This document shows positions 25,466 through 32,823 of a stretch of 64,000 bases of DNA, piece after piece. The stretch's first letter is position 1, and each line of letters opens with the position of its first letter. Position numbers and translations under genes: made by a program. This DNA is from Aquibaculum sediminis. GTDB lineage: Bacteria > Pseudomonadota > Alphaproteobacteria > Kiloniellales > DSM-21159. The notes beneath the pieces are model-generated. The model saw only the letters and a program-made list of their open reading frames with translations. It had not been told where the DNA came from and did no database searches. The stretch is taken from assembly GCF_040712085.1 (NCBI RefSeq), contig NZ_JBFCVK010000002.1:434001-498000 (forward strand). The letters run 5' to 3'.

Positions 25466-26389
25466 TCAGCGCCCCTTCGGCGGGAAGAGCCCGCGCGGCC
25501 GGAAGAAGAGCACCGCGGCCATGAGGATGTAGATCAGCATGGAGGCGAGCGCCGCCCCGATGGTGTTGGCTGATTGCGTTTGGAAGAGTTCGCGCAGCAG
25601 GGCCGGGAGGAAGGAGCGGCCGACCGTGTCGATCAGGCCGACCAGCAGCGAAGCGATGAAGGCGCCGCGGATCGAGCCGATGCCGCCGATGACGATGACC
25701 ACGAAGGTCAGGATCAGGATCGGGTCGCCCATGCCCGGCTCCACCGAAAGCAGTGGCGCCACCATGGCCCCGGCCAGGCCGGCGAGTGCTGCGCCCAGTC
25801 CGAAAACCAGGGTGAAGAGCAGGGAGATGTTCACGCCCAGCGCCCCGACCATGGGCCGGTTGCTGGCCCCGGCGCGGATCAGCATGCCCAGGCGGGTGTG
25901 GGAGATCAGCAGATAGAGCAGCAGCGCCACCAGCAGGCCCACCAGAATGATTGCCAGGCGCCACTTGGGATAGATCAGCCCCGGGATGATGGTGACGAAG
26001 CCGGTGAGTGCCTCGGGAATGGCCATGGGGATGGCGGCCGACCCCCAGAGCACCCGCGCCAACTCGTTGAAGAAGAGAATGAGACCGAAGGTGCAGAGCA
26101 CCTGGTCCAGATGGTCGCGCTGATAGAGCGTGCGCAGGGTGACGAACTCCACCACCACGCCCAGCAGCAGCGTCGCCGGAATGGCGAAGAGGATGCCCAG
26201 CAGCGGACTGCCGGTCCAGGCGGTGGCTGCGGCGGCGAAGTAGGCGCCCATCATGTAGAGCGAGCCGTGCGCAAGATTGACGAGGTTCATGATGCCGAAG
26301 ACCAGAGTCAGCCCGGCGGCCATCAGGAACAGCATCACGCCGAACTGAAGGCCGTTGAGCGTCTGGATCAGCAGCAGCGTGGTGGACAT
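25466..26389 (-). CDS. livH: Branched-chain-type ABC transporter permease (LivH)
   Basis: 307 residues, about eight hydrophobic segments. LQFGVMLFLMAAGLTLVFGI with MNLVNLAHGSLYMMGAYFAA is the LivH signature; the EAA-type loop RAGASNRPMVGALGVNISLL and VIVIGGIGSIRGAFIASLLV follow. A 112-bp gap with a strong hairpin separates it from the binding-protein gene upstream. Confidence 0.92.
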   Translation of the reverse strand: MSTTLLLIQTLNGLQFGVMLFLMAAGLTLVFGIMNLVNLAHGSLYMMGAYFAAAATAWTGSPLLGILFAIPATLLLGVVVEFVTLRTLYQRDHLDQVLCTFGLILFFNELARVLWGSAAIPMAIPEALTGFVTIIPGLIYPKWRLAIILVGLLVALLLYLLISHTRLGMLIRAGASNRPMVGALGVNISLLFTLVFGLGAALAGLAGAMVAPLLSVEPGMGDPILILTFVVIVIGGIGSIRGAFIASLLVGLIDTVGRSFLPALLRELFQTQSANTIGAALASMLIYILMAAVLFFRPRGLFPPKGR

Positions 26390-26428
26390 CGCAGCAGCGG
26401 CTCACGCGAAAGGAAGAGAAAGGCCGCA

Positions 26429-26460
26429 CGGGCGAAGGATCGGAGCGGATCCTTCGCCCG
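26429..26460 (-). promoter_or_regulatory. Intercistronic hairpin after binding-protein gene
   Basis: Perfect 13-bp stem, CGGGCGAAGGATC at 26429-26441 and its complement at 26448-26460, 6-base loop. On the transcribed minus strand it lies 42 bp after the binding-protein stop and is followed by a pyrimidine-rich but not U-only stretch. Likely limits read-through or protects the 3' end of the binding-protein mRNA. Confidence 0.6.
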
Positions 26461-26501
26461 TGGCGCTACGAGAGGCCGAGCGGCATACGCCGCCCGAAGC
26501 C

Positions 26502-27680
26502 TTACCACTGCATTGCGCAGTCCTGGTGGTAGGCGTCCTGGAAGTCTTCGGCCACGATGTCACCCAAAGCGATGGTGGCGCGGCCCTGGTCGTCGGAGAC
26601 CACCGTGCCGGCGTACCAGTCCTGGACCGGGAAGTGGTTGTTGCCGAACTGGAAGTCGCCACGGATCGAGTCGAAGTCCGCCTGGCGCATGGCGTCGCGC
26701 ATGCCCTCCTTGTTGGAGAGGTCGCCATCCACCGCACGGATCGCGGAGTCGATGAGCGCGGCTGCGTCGTAACCCTGAGCCGCGTAGACCGAGGGGATGT
26801 AGCCGAAGCGCTCCTCGAAGTCGGCCATGAAGCGCTGATTGACCGGCGTGTCCATGTCCGGGGCCCAGAAGTTGGGGCTGGAGTAGCCGCCCATCATCTC
26901 CTCGCCGATCGCCGGCAGGGTGGTGCCGTCCACGGTGGAGCCGGAATAGAGCGGCAGGTCGATGCCCGAGGAGGCATACTGCTTGATGAAATTCACCCCC
27001 ATGCCGCCGGGCAGGAAGATGAAGACTGCATCGGCGTCGGCTGCAGCGATCTGGGCGATCTCGGCCGAGTAGTCCGGCTGGTTGATCTGGGTGAGGATCT
27101 CGCCGGCGATGGTGCCGTGGCCCTCGAACTCGCGCTTGAAGCCGGCCATGGCGTCGCGTCCGGCCTGATAGTTCGGCGCGATGAGGAAGGCGGACTCGAC
27201 GCCGTCGTTCACCGCCTGCAAGCCGGCGGCGCCATGCAATTGATCGTTCTGCCAGGAGGTGGAGAAGAAGTACTCCGAGCAGCTCTCCCCGGCGATGGGC
27301 GAGGGGCCCGCATTGGTGGAGATCAGGAAGGTCTCGCTGCCGACCACGTCCTCGTAGACCGCCATCATCACGTTGGAGAAGATGATTCCGACCACGAAGT
27401 CGACCCGGTCGGACTGAATGTAGCGGTCGATGATCTGCTTGCCGACGTCGGGCTTGAGCTGATCGTCGGCCTCGATGATCTCGACGTCGAGGTCGCCGAG
27501 CGTGCCGCCCAGATGCTCGATGCCGAGCTGGAAACCGTCGCGGTTGTGCTCGCCGAGTACGCCCGGCGGGCCGGAGAAGGTGGCCATATAGCCGATCTTG
27601 ACCGACTCGGCCTGGGCCGCGCCCGCCGCAAAAGCGGCAGCGGCCACACCGCCAGCCAGCATGGAAAGGTGCTTCTTCAT
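26502..27680 (-). CDS. Branched-chain-type ABC transporter substrate-binding protein
   Basis: 392 residues. Sec signal MKKHLSMLAGGVAAAAFAAG then AAQA. The mature protein starts ESVKIGYMATFSGPPGVLGE and has the periplasmic-binding type I fold features VDFVVGIIFSNVMMAVYEDV, NDQLHGAAGLQAVNDGVESA and GYDAAALIDSAIRAVDGDL. Several Cys are present (GESCSEYFF, HQDCAMQW at the C-terminus), which may form a disulfide. Members of this family bind branched-chain amino acids, amides, urea or aromatic acids; the ligand here is unknown. Neighbouring dadA and ectoine-degradation genes make an amino-acid-like solute plausible. Confidence 0.88.
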   Translation of the reverse strand: MKKHLSMLAGGVAAAAFAAGAAQAESVKIGYMATFSGPPGVLGEHNRDGFQLGIEHLGGTLGDLDVEIIEADDQLKPDVGKQIIDRYIQSDRVDFVVGIIFSNVMMAVYEDVVGSETFLISTNAGPSPIAGESCSEYFFSTSWQNDQLHGAAGLQAVNDGVESAFLIAPNYQAGRDAMAGFKREFEGHGTIAGEILTQINQPDYSAEIAQIAAADADAVFIFLPGGMGVNFIKQYASSGIDLPLYSGSTVDGTTLPAIGEEMMGGYSSPNFWAPDMDTPVNQRFMADFEERFGYIPSVYAAQGYDAAALIDSAIRAVDGDLSNKEGMRDAMRQADFDSIRGDFQFGNNHFPVQDWYAGTVVSDDQGRATIALGDIVAEDFQDAYHQDCAMQW

Positions 27681-27862
27681 ATCTCGTCCCCCTGTTCGTT
27701 TGCCTTGCTTAACCTAGCCTCACCCACCGCTTCGGCGAAAGCCTCCGAAACGCAGACAGCGCCATTCTGCTGTTTTGAAGAATTTAGCAGGGATTGGAAA
27801 GAGGTTGCGACCATGGATGTGTGCTTCCCGTTGGGCCGGATCTCTGCCGTCCACTGATTATT

Positions 27863-27878
27863 ATTTTAAGCTTAAAAT
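27863..27878. promoter_or_regulatory. AT-rich perfect palindrome upstream of the ABC transporter operon
   Basis: ATTTTAAGCTTAAAAT is a 16-bp perfect palindrome in otherwise GC-rich DNA, 183 bp upstream of the binding-protein start and 46 bp past the Lrp gene's stop. AT-rich dyads of this sort are typical of Lrp-family or nucleoid-type binding; it could also be a weak terminator stem. Confidence 0.4.
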
Positions 27879-27923
27879 TTCTTGCGCGACACTGTCCAGC
27901 GATCTTTGCGACGAGTCGTACTC

Positions 27924-28430
27924 TTACAGCCCCTCTTCGCGCCGCTGCGATTCCGCCAGGAGATGCTCCAGGGGCAGGGGGCCGGCGCGCTTGATGGGCT
28001 TGGTGACCACATAGGTGAAGTAGCGGCCGATGCCGATGTCGGCGGCCAGCAGCCGGTCGATCAGTTCCTGGTAGTGGGCGATATCCAGCGCCAGCACCTT
28101 CATCAGGTAATCGCTGCCGCCGCCGATGGCATGGCACTCCACCACTTCGGGCGTGTCGCGCACCGCGGCTTCGAAGCGCGCGAAGTCCTGGGCCTCGTGG
28201 CGCTTGAGCGTCACCTCGACATAGACGGTGGAGCAGCGCAGCACGCGCTCCAGCGCCACCTCGCCGCGAAAGCCGGTGACGATGCCGGCCTTCTCCAGCC
28301 TCTTCAGCCGCTCCAGGCAGGCGCTGGGCGAGAGGTGGATGCGCTCGGCGAGGCGCTGGTTGGTGATCCGGCCCTCGCGCTGCAGCACGGAGAGGATCGC
28401 CAGGTCGCGGTCGTCGAGGCGCGCGGACAT
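27924..28430 (-). CDS. Lrp/AsnC-family regulator of ectoine degradation (DoeX-like)
   Basis: 168 residues from the ATG at 28430. Helix-turn-helix LDDRDLAILSVLQREGRITN, QRLAERIHLSPSACLERLKR and LEKAGIVTGFRGEVAL, then a RAM domain (YVEVTLKRHEAQDFARFEAA, VECHAIGGGSDYLMKVLALD). It follows the DoeB-like gene by 11 bp on the same strand. In Halomonas the doeABX operon carries the Lrp/AsnC regulator DoeX in this position, so orthology of role is likely. Confidence 0.87.
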   Translation of the reverse strand: MSARLDDRDLAILSVLQREGRITNQRLAERIHLSPSACLERLKRLEKAGIVTGFRGEVALERVLRCSTVYVEVTLKRHEAQDFARFEAAVRDTPEVVECHAIGGGSDYLMKVLALDIAHYQELIDRLLAADIGIGRYFTYVVTKPIKRAGPLPLEHLLAESQRREEGL

Positions 28431-28441
28431 GATAGCGCGGG

Positions 28442-29479
28442 TCAGCTCTGGGGATAGTCGCTGGCGATCACGGCGACGCAGTCGCCCCGGGCCACCAGCC
28501 CCGGCACGTGCCGACACCAGAACATCCCGCTGATCGCGCTGTGGTAGACCGAGGGCGGACGATCCACGTCCTCGAAGTGATGCACCTGACAGATCGCCTG
28601 GCCGGCCGCGACCTCGTCGCCCAGGTCCACCAGCATCTCCAGGACCCCGGCGTCGCGGGCGATGACGAAGGCGCTGCCTTCGGGCGTGTGCAGCACCCGC
28701 CCGGGCTCGGAAGCGCCACCTGTGCCGGGCTGCCTGTCTTCCTGCAGCACGTCGAAGTGGCGCAGCAGGTTGCGCACCCCGCGCTCGGCGACGGCGACGG
28801 TGCTGGCGGTCGCGGTTCCGGCGCCGCCCAACTCGGTGGAGATGAAGACCTTGCCAAGGCTTTCCACCGCGGTGTCCAGCATGCCTTCGCTGTCGAGTTC
28901 CGTCAGGATCGCCGCTGCCGGCGCATCGAAGGCCTTGAGCGCGGCCAGGGTGCGGGCGTGCAGTTCAGGGTCGGGCAGGGCGTGCATGATCACGCTCGGC
29001 ACGAACTCCAGCGTGTTGCCGCCGGAATGCAAATCCACCACCACATCGGCCAAGGGCAGAAGCTCGCTGAAGACATAGTGGGCGATCATCTGCGTGACCG
29101 TCCCGTCGCGCTGCCCCGGGAAGACCCGGTTCATGTTGAGACCGTCGATGGGCGAGAGGCGGGTTGCCGAGCGCACTGCGGGATGATTGAGCGAGGGCAG
29201 CAGGATGACCCGCCCGCGGATCATCTCGGGCTCCAGCCACTGCGCCGCCTTCATGAGCGCGATCTGCCCCTCGTACTCGTCGCCATGGCTGCCGGCGGTG
29301 AAGAGCAGCGTCGGCCCCTCGCCGTTGGCGATGGAGACGATCGGCATCTGAATCGAGCCCCAGGCGGACTCGTTGCGCGAATGCGGAACGGTGAGGAAGC
29401 CCCGATGCTTGCCCGGTGTCCCCACCGGGATGGAGGCGCTGACGCGCGCCGGCGCCGTTGAGGTGGACGATCCGTCCAT
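28442..29479 (-). CDS. doeB: N-alpha-acetyl-L-2,4-diaminobutyrate deacetylase (DoeB/EutE)
   Basis: 345 residues, M14-type zinc aminoacylase of the succinylglutamate desuccinylase/aspartoacylase family. Zinc ligands are in LLFTAGSHGDEYEGQIAL (His and Glu) and ADVVVDLHSGGNTLEFVPS (His); the substrate Asn-Arg segment is DGLNMNRVFPGQRDG. The C-terminal beta domain ends with SGMFWCRHVPGLVARGDCVA. With the DoeA-like hydrolase encoded at 31526 it would turn ectoine into L-2,4-diaminobutyrate: DoeA opens the ring, DoeB removes acetate. It lies 26 bp after the EutB-like gene and 11 bp before the Lrp gene. Confidence 0.87.
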   Translation of the reverse strand: MDGSSTSTAPARVSASIPVGTPGKHRGFLTVPHSRNESAWGSIQMPIVSIANGEGPTLLFTAGSHGDEYEGQIALMKAAQWLEPEMIRGRVILLPSLNHPAVRSATRLSPIDGLNMNRVFPGQRDGTVTQMIAHYVFSELLPLADVVVDLHSGGNTLEFVPSVIMHALPDPELHARTLAALKAFDAPAAAILTELDSEGMLDTAVESLGKVFISTELGGAGTATASTVAVAERGVRNLLRHFDVLQEDRQPGTGGASEPGRVLHTPEGSAFVIARDAGVLEMLVDLGDEVAAGQAICQVHHFEDVDRPPSVYHSAISGMFWCRHVPGLVARGDCVAVIASDYPQS

Positions 29480-29504
29480 GATGCTTTGCTCCCGAAACCT
29501 GCCT

Positions 29505-30470
29505 TCAACTCACCACAGCGAGGAAGGCCTTCATGTCTACATTGCAGCCGCTGACGACAGTGGCTGTCGTTCGGCCCTGGCCTCCGGCCTTGCCGGCCAG
29601 CAGGGCCGCCACCCCGACCGCAGCACCACCTTCGCTCACCAGGCGTTCCTCGTGGAAGAGGTGGCGCATGCCGGCGGCGATCTCGACCTCGCTCAGCAGC
29701 ACCACGTCATCCACAAGATCACGCACCAGCGGGAAGGTATAGCGGTTGTCCATGCCGATGCCGCCGCCCAGGCTGTCGGCCAGGCTTTCCTCTTCGGTGA
29801 CGGCCACCGGCTTTCCGGCCTGCAGGCTATGATACATGGCCGGACCCTGCTCCATCGAGAGTCCGACCACCCGTGTATCCGGCAGCGACCCCTTGATCGC
29901 GAGCGCAATCCCGGCAATCAGGCCGCCGCCCGAAAGCGGCACCAGCACCTCCTCCACCTCGGGGAGGTCCTCCACGATCTCCAGCCCCAGCGTGCCCTGA
30001 CCGCTAACGATGTGCGGGTCGTCAAACGGAGGGACGTAAACCATGCCTTCCTCTTGGACCAGTCGCTTGGCCTCCACTTCCGCCTCGTCCTGGCTGCGGC
30101 CGATGATGCGCAGTTCGGCGCCCAGGGCCCGGATGGCGGCGCGCTTGTTCTCGGGCACGAGTTCCGAGAGGCAGACCACCGCGCGCAGGCCCAGGCGCCG
30201 CGCGGCAAAGGCCACGGCGCGCCCGTGATTGCCGGTGGACACGGTGACCACGCCGCGCGGACGCTCCTCCTCGCTGAGGCATAGCAGCCGATTGGTGGCG
30301 CCGCGCAGCTTGAAGGCCCCGGTTTCCTGCAGGCTCTCCAGCTTGAGATGCACCGGCGCCCCATTTGTTTCGCTGAGCGTCTCGCTCTGCACCAGGGGCG
30401 TGCGGCGCAGCAGGCCGGCAGTGCGCCGGCGCGCGAGGTGGACGTCGCGCAGGGAGGGCAGTGCCGTCAT
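29505..30470 (-). CDS. eutB: PLP-dependent dehydratase, hydroxyectoine-utilisation EutB type
   Basis: 321 residues, fold type II PLP enzyme of the threonine dehydratase family. The PLP lysine is in QETGAFKLRGATNRL, the substrate-binding STGNHGRAV motif is in VVTVSTGNHGRAVAFAAR, and the phosphate loop is VPLSGGGLIAGIA. AFKLRG in place of the SFKLRG of biosynthetic threonine dehydratases, together with the ectoine-gene context, points to EutB, thought to help convert hydroxyectoine toward ectoine with EutA and EutC. Neither eutA nor eutC is visible here. ATG at 30470 is preferred; it is one base past the GntR stop. Confidence 0.8.
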   Translation of the reverse strand: MTALPSLRDVHLARRRTAGLLRRTPLVQSETLSETNGAPVHLKLESLQETGAFKLRGATNRLLCLSEEERPRGVVTVSTGNHGRAVAFAARRLGLRAVVCLSELVPENKRAAIRALGAELRIIGRSQDEAEVEAKRLVQEEGMVYVPPFDDPHIVSGQGTLGLEIVEDLPEVEEVLVPLSGGGLIAGIALAIKGSLPDTRVVGLSMEQGPAMYHSLQAGKPVAVTEEESLADSLGGGIGMDNRYTFPLVRDLVDDVVLLSEVEIAAGMRHLFHEERLVSEGGAAVGVAALLAGKAGGQGRTTATVVSGCNVDMKAFLAVVS

Positions 30471-30471
30471 A

Positions 30472-31191
30472 TCAATCGGCCTCCGTTTCGGGGTCATGCC
30501 GGTCGCGGATGATCCGGTAGTAGCTGTTGGCGATGTGGTTGCGCCGATGGAAAGCAACGGCGCGCAGGTCGCTGCGCTCCAGAGCCGTCAGGATCTCCGC
30601 CATCTCGCCCCGGAATATCTCGATCTCCTCGGGGAAGTCCATGCCCGGCAGGGCATAGAGGAAGAAGCGCGAGGAGCGGTAATAGAGCTGTTCGGTGACG
30701 TCGCGCAGTGCCGAGTTGCCGATGAGCGTGATCAGCAGCTGGTTGAAGGCCATGTTTATGCGGCAGAACTCCGGTTCGCTGGGGGCGTCGCGCAGCGCTT
30801 CACAGCGGTCTATCAAGCCGCGCAGCGTCGCCAACTCCTCCGCCGTGGCGCAGCGGGGGTCGAGCTCGCCCATCAGTTCGGCAAGACGCATGCGCAGGGT
30901 ATAGACCTGCTCCAGCTCCACCTGGTCGATCACCGTGACCATGGTGCCCACGCCATGCCGGCTTTCCACCAGTCCGGCCGCCTCCAGACGCCCCAGAACC
31001 CGGCGGATCGGGGTGCGGCTGACACCGAACTCCCGTGCCAGGGCCTCCTCGCTCAAGGCCTCGCCGGGTGGATATTGTAGCAGGCAGATGCGCTCGCGCA
31101 GCTCCTGGAACATGAAATCGAAGCGCTCGCGCGCCGAGTGGGCCTTGGCGGTCAGGCGGGCGGAGGCAGAGGCGCGGCGGCTGCGTGCCAT
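30472..31191 (-). CDS. GntR-family (FCD) regulator of ectoine genes
   Basis: 239 residues from ATG at 31191 (a GTG at 31215 is possible). One winged helix at about 25-90: RERFDFMFQELRERICLLQY, EALAREFGVSRTPIRRVLGR, LEAAGLVESRHGVGTMVTV. The FCD domain follows with YTLRMRLAELMGE, RINMAFNQLLITLIGNSALR and AFHRRNHIANSYYR; the His residues of the latter would bind metal. It is the first gene of the eutB-doeB-lrp operon and divergent from doeA, with a striking 15-bp inverted repeat in between. Most ectoine loci use the MocR-type regulator EnuR, so an FCD regulator here is a variation. Confidence 0.85.
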   Translation of the reverse strand: MARSRRASASARLTAKAHSARERFDFMFQELRERICLLQYPPGEALSEEALAREFGVSRTPIRRVLGRLEAAGLVESRHGVGTMVTVIDQVELEQVYTLRMRLAELMGELDPRCATAEELATLRGLIDRCEALRDAPSEPEFCRINMAFNQLLITLIGNSALRDVTEQLYYRSSRFFLYALPGMDFPEEIEIFRGEMAEILTALERSDLRAVAFHRRNHIANSYYRIIRDRHDPETEAD

Positions 31192-31525
31192 CAGCAGCCG
31201 GGAGTCCCGGCACACTGACTCTGGCTCGCAGCGACATCACCTCGAAGCACTTTCATCATCATGGCCGGTCTCGCTAATGCGCAGAAAAGTGCCGTCAACG
31301 GCACCCTCAAGGGTCGATCCGTCAGCAGCGATGTCCCTGGAAAATACGGACGCTTGCATCCCTGCGCAATAGTTGGATACATCTCCGGCAACACCCTCTC
31401 GTCAATGGTGCGAAAATTCTTGATTGCTCTGCAAACGAGAGCAGGTGTAGCAAGAGATGTATCCAACTCAATGCGACCTCGCGCCGCAAGCTCGGGCGGG
31501 TCGGCAGTTTCAAGGGAAGGCCAAG
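31192..31525. promoter_or_regulatory. Divergent control region of the ectoine genes
   Basis: 334 bp without a gene. It contains a perfect 15-bp inverted repeat: AGTTGGATACATCTC at 31371-31385 and its reverse complement at 31454-31468, 68 bp apart. Nested inside is a shorter dyad TGCTCT/AGAGCA at 31425-31430 and 31438-31443. The AT-rich stretch 31410-31425 may hold promoters. The arrangement suggests two operator copies for the GntR or Lrp protein and possible DNA looping. Confidence 0.65.
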
Positions 31526-32683
31526 ATGCGGCAGCGCGAGGATCTGGTTTTCACGATGGCCGAGTACGTCCGGCGTTTGGCGACCTTGCGGCGGGCGATG
31601 GCCCGGCGCGAGCTCGATGCGCTGATTGTCACGACGCCGGAAAACCTTTGCTATCTCACCGGCTATCACACGCCGGGCTACTACTGGTTCCAGGCCCTGG
31701 TGGTGCCGCTGGAGGGCGAGGTCTTCTTCGTGACGCGCCGCCTCGAGGATTCGAACGTCCAGACCTACACCTGGGTCTCCTCGTCCTTCCCCTACGATGA
31801 CTTCGAAAGCCCGGCCCTGGAACTGGCCAGGCGCATCGACGAGCAGGGGCTGGGCGAAGGGCGCCTCGGCTACGAGCGGCACAGCTACTTCTTCCGTGCC
31901 AGCGAGCAGGATGTCTGCTGTGAGGCCCTGCCGAACGCGACCTTTGTCGATGCCTACGGGATCGTCGAGGACCTGCGCCTGGTCAAATCCGACGATGAGA
32001 TCGAGGTCATGCGGCAGTCGGCGCGCACCACCGAAGCCGGCATGCAGGCCGGCATCGACGCCATTTCGGCCGGTGCGACCGAGAATGATGTTGCGGCCGA
32101 GATCCAGTGGGCCATGACCAAGGCGGGCAGCGAGTATCCGGCGATTGCGCCCTTCGTTGCCTCGGGCTGGCGCGGTTCCATCGGCCATGCCACCTGGATG
32201 GGCCGGCGCATCGAGCCCAACGAGGCTGTGTTTCTCGAAGTCGGCGGCTGCATCGCCCGCTATCACACCGCCATGATGCGCACCGTCTTTGTCGGCGATG
32301 CGCCGGATGCAGTGCGGCGAGCGGAGGGCGTGGTGCGCGATGCCATGCGGGCCACCATGGAGACGATCAAGCCGGGGGTGGCGGCCCAGGAGGTGGACCG
32401 CGTTGCCAGAGCCGTGATCCGTGAAGGTGCGCCGGACAGCGCCCAGTCCTCGCGCACCGGCTACTCCATCGGCCTCGCCTTCGCACCCGACTGGGGCGAG
32501 GGGCATATCCTCTCCTTGCTGGAGGGACAGGAGCGGCTGCTGGAAGAGAACATGACCTTCCATCTGATCCCCTGGGTCCAGGTGCCCGGCATGGCCGGCG
32601 TCGGCTTGTCCGAGACCGTGCGGGTGACCGCAGACGGCTGCGAATCGCTCTTCGACTTCCCCCGCCAGGTTTTCGTGAAGTAG
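31526..32683 (+). CDS. doeA: Ectoine hydrolase (DoeA/EutD), M24 family
   Basis: 385 residues, creatinase/aminopeptidase-P type. N-terminal domain RRAMARRELDALIVTTPENL followed by CYLTGYHTPGYYWFQAL is characteristic of DoeA. The C-terminal pita-bread domain has VASGWRGSIGHATWMG, FLEVGGCIARYHTAMMRTVF and HLIPWVQVPGMAGVGLSETV. Several metal ligands of true M24 peptidases are not conserved, as expected for ectoine hydrolases. It opens the ectoine ring to N-acetyl-diaminobutyrate. ATG at 31526 follows AAGGGAAGG; an earlier in-frame ATG lies inside the inverted repeat and is unlikely. Divergent from the GntR operon. Confidence 0.87.
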   Translation: MRQREDLVFTMAEYVRRLATLRRAMARRELDALIVTTPENLCYLTGYHTPGYYWFQALVVPLEGEVFFVTRRLEDSNVQTYTWVSSSFPYDDFESPALELARRIDEQGLGEGRLGYERHSYFFRASEQDVCCEALPNATFVDAYGIVEDLRLVKSDDEIEVMRQSARTTEAGMQAGIDAISAGATENDVAAEIQWAMTKAGSEYPAIAPFVASGWRGSIGHATWMGRRIEPNEAVFLEVGGCIARYHTAMMRTVFVGDAPDAVRRAEGVVRDAMRATMETIKPGVAAQEVDRVARAVIREGAPDSAQSSRTGYSIGLAFAPDWGEGHILSLLEGQERLLEENMTFHLIPWVQVPGMAGVGLSETVRVTADGCESLFDFPRQVFVK

Positions 32684-32823
32684 CGTTCAGCAGCCTGCTA
32701 GCCTGAACCAGGCGGCGGAGCGCGCCGTGGCAAGTTAGGATTTGCCTTCCGCGTCCCGCCGCCCGAAAGTGCGGCGGCCCGGCACCGGCGATCGGGGCTG
32801 GGAGTGAGGGGTTCTTCGCCGCG

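Noticed and set aside
26355..27857. 500-codon open frame opposite the Liv-type binding protein
   Set aside because: Same explanation: the minus strand encodes a signal peptide and binding-protein fold; the plus-strand translation has no recognisable features.
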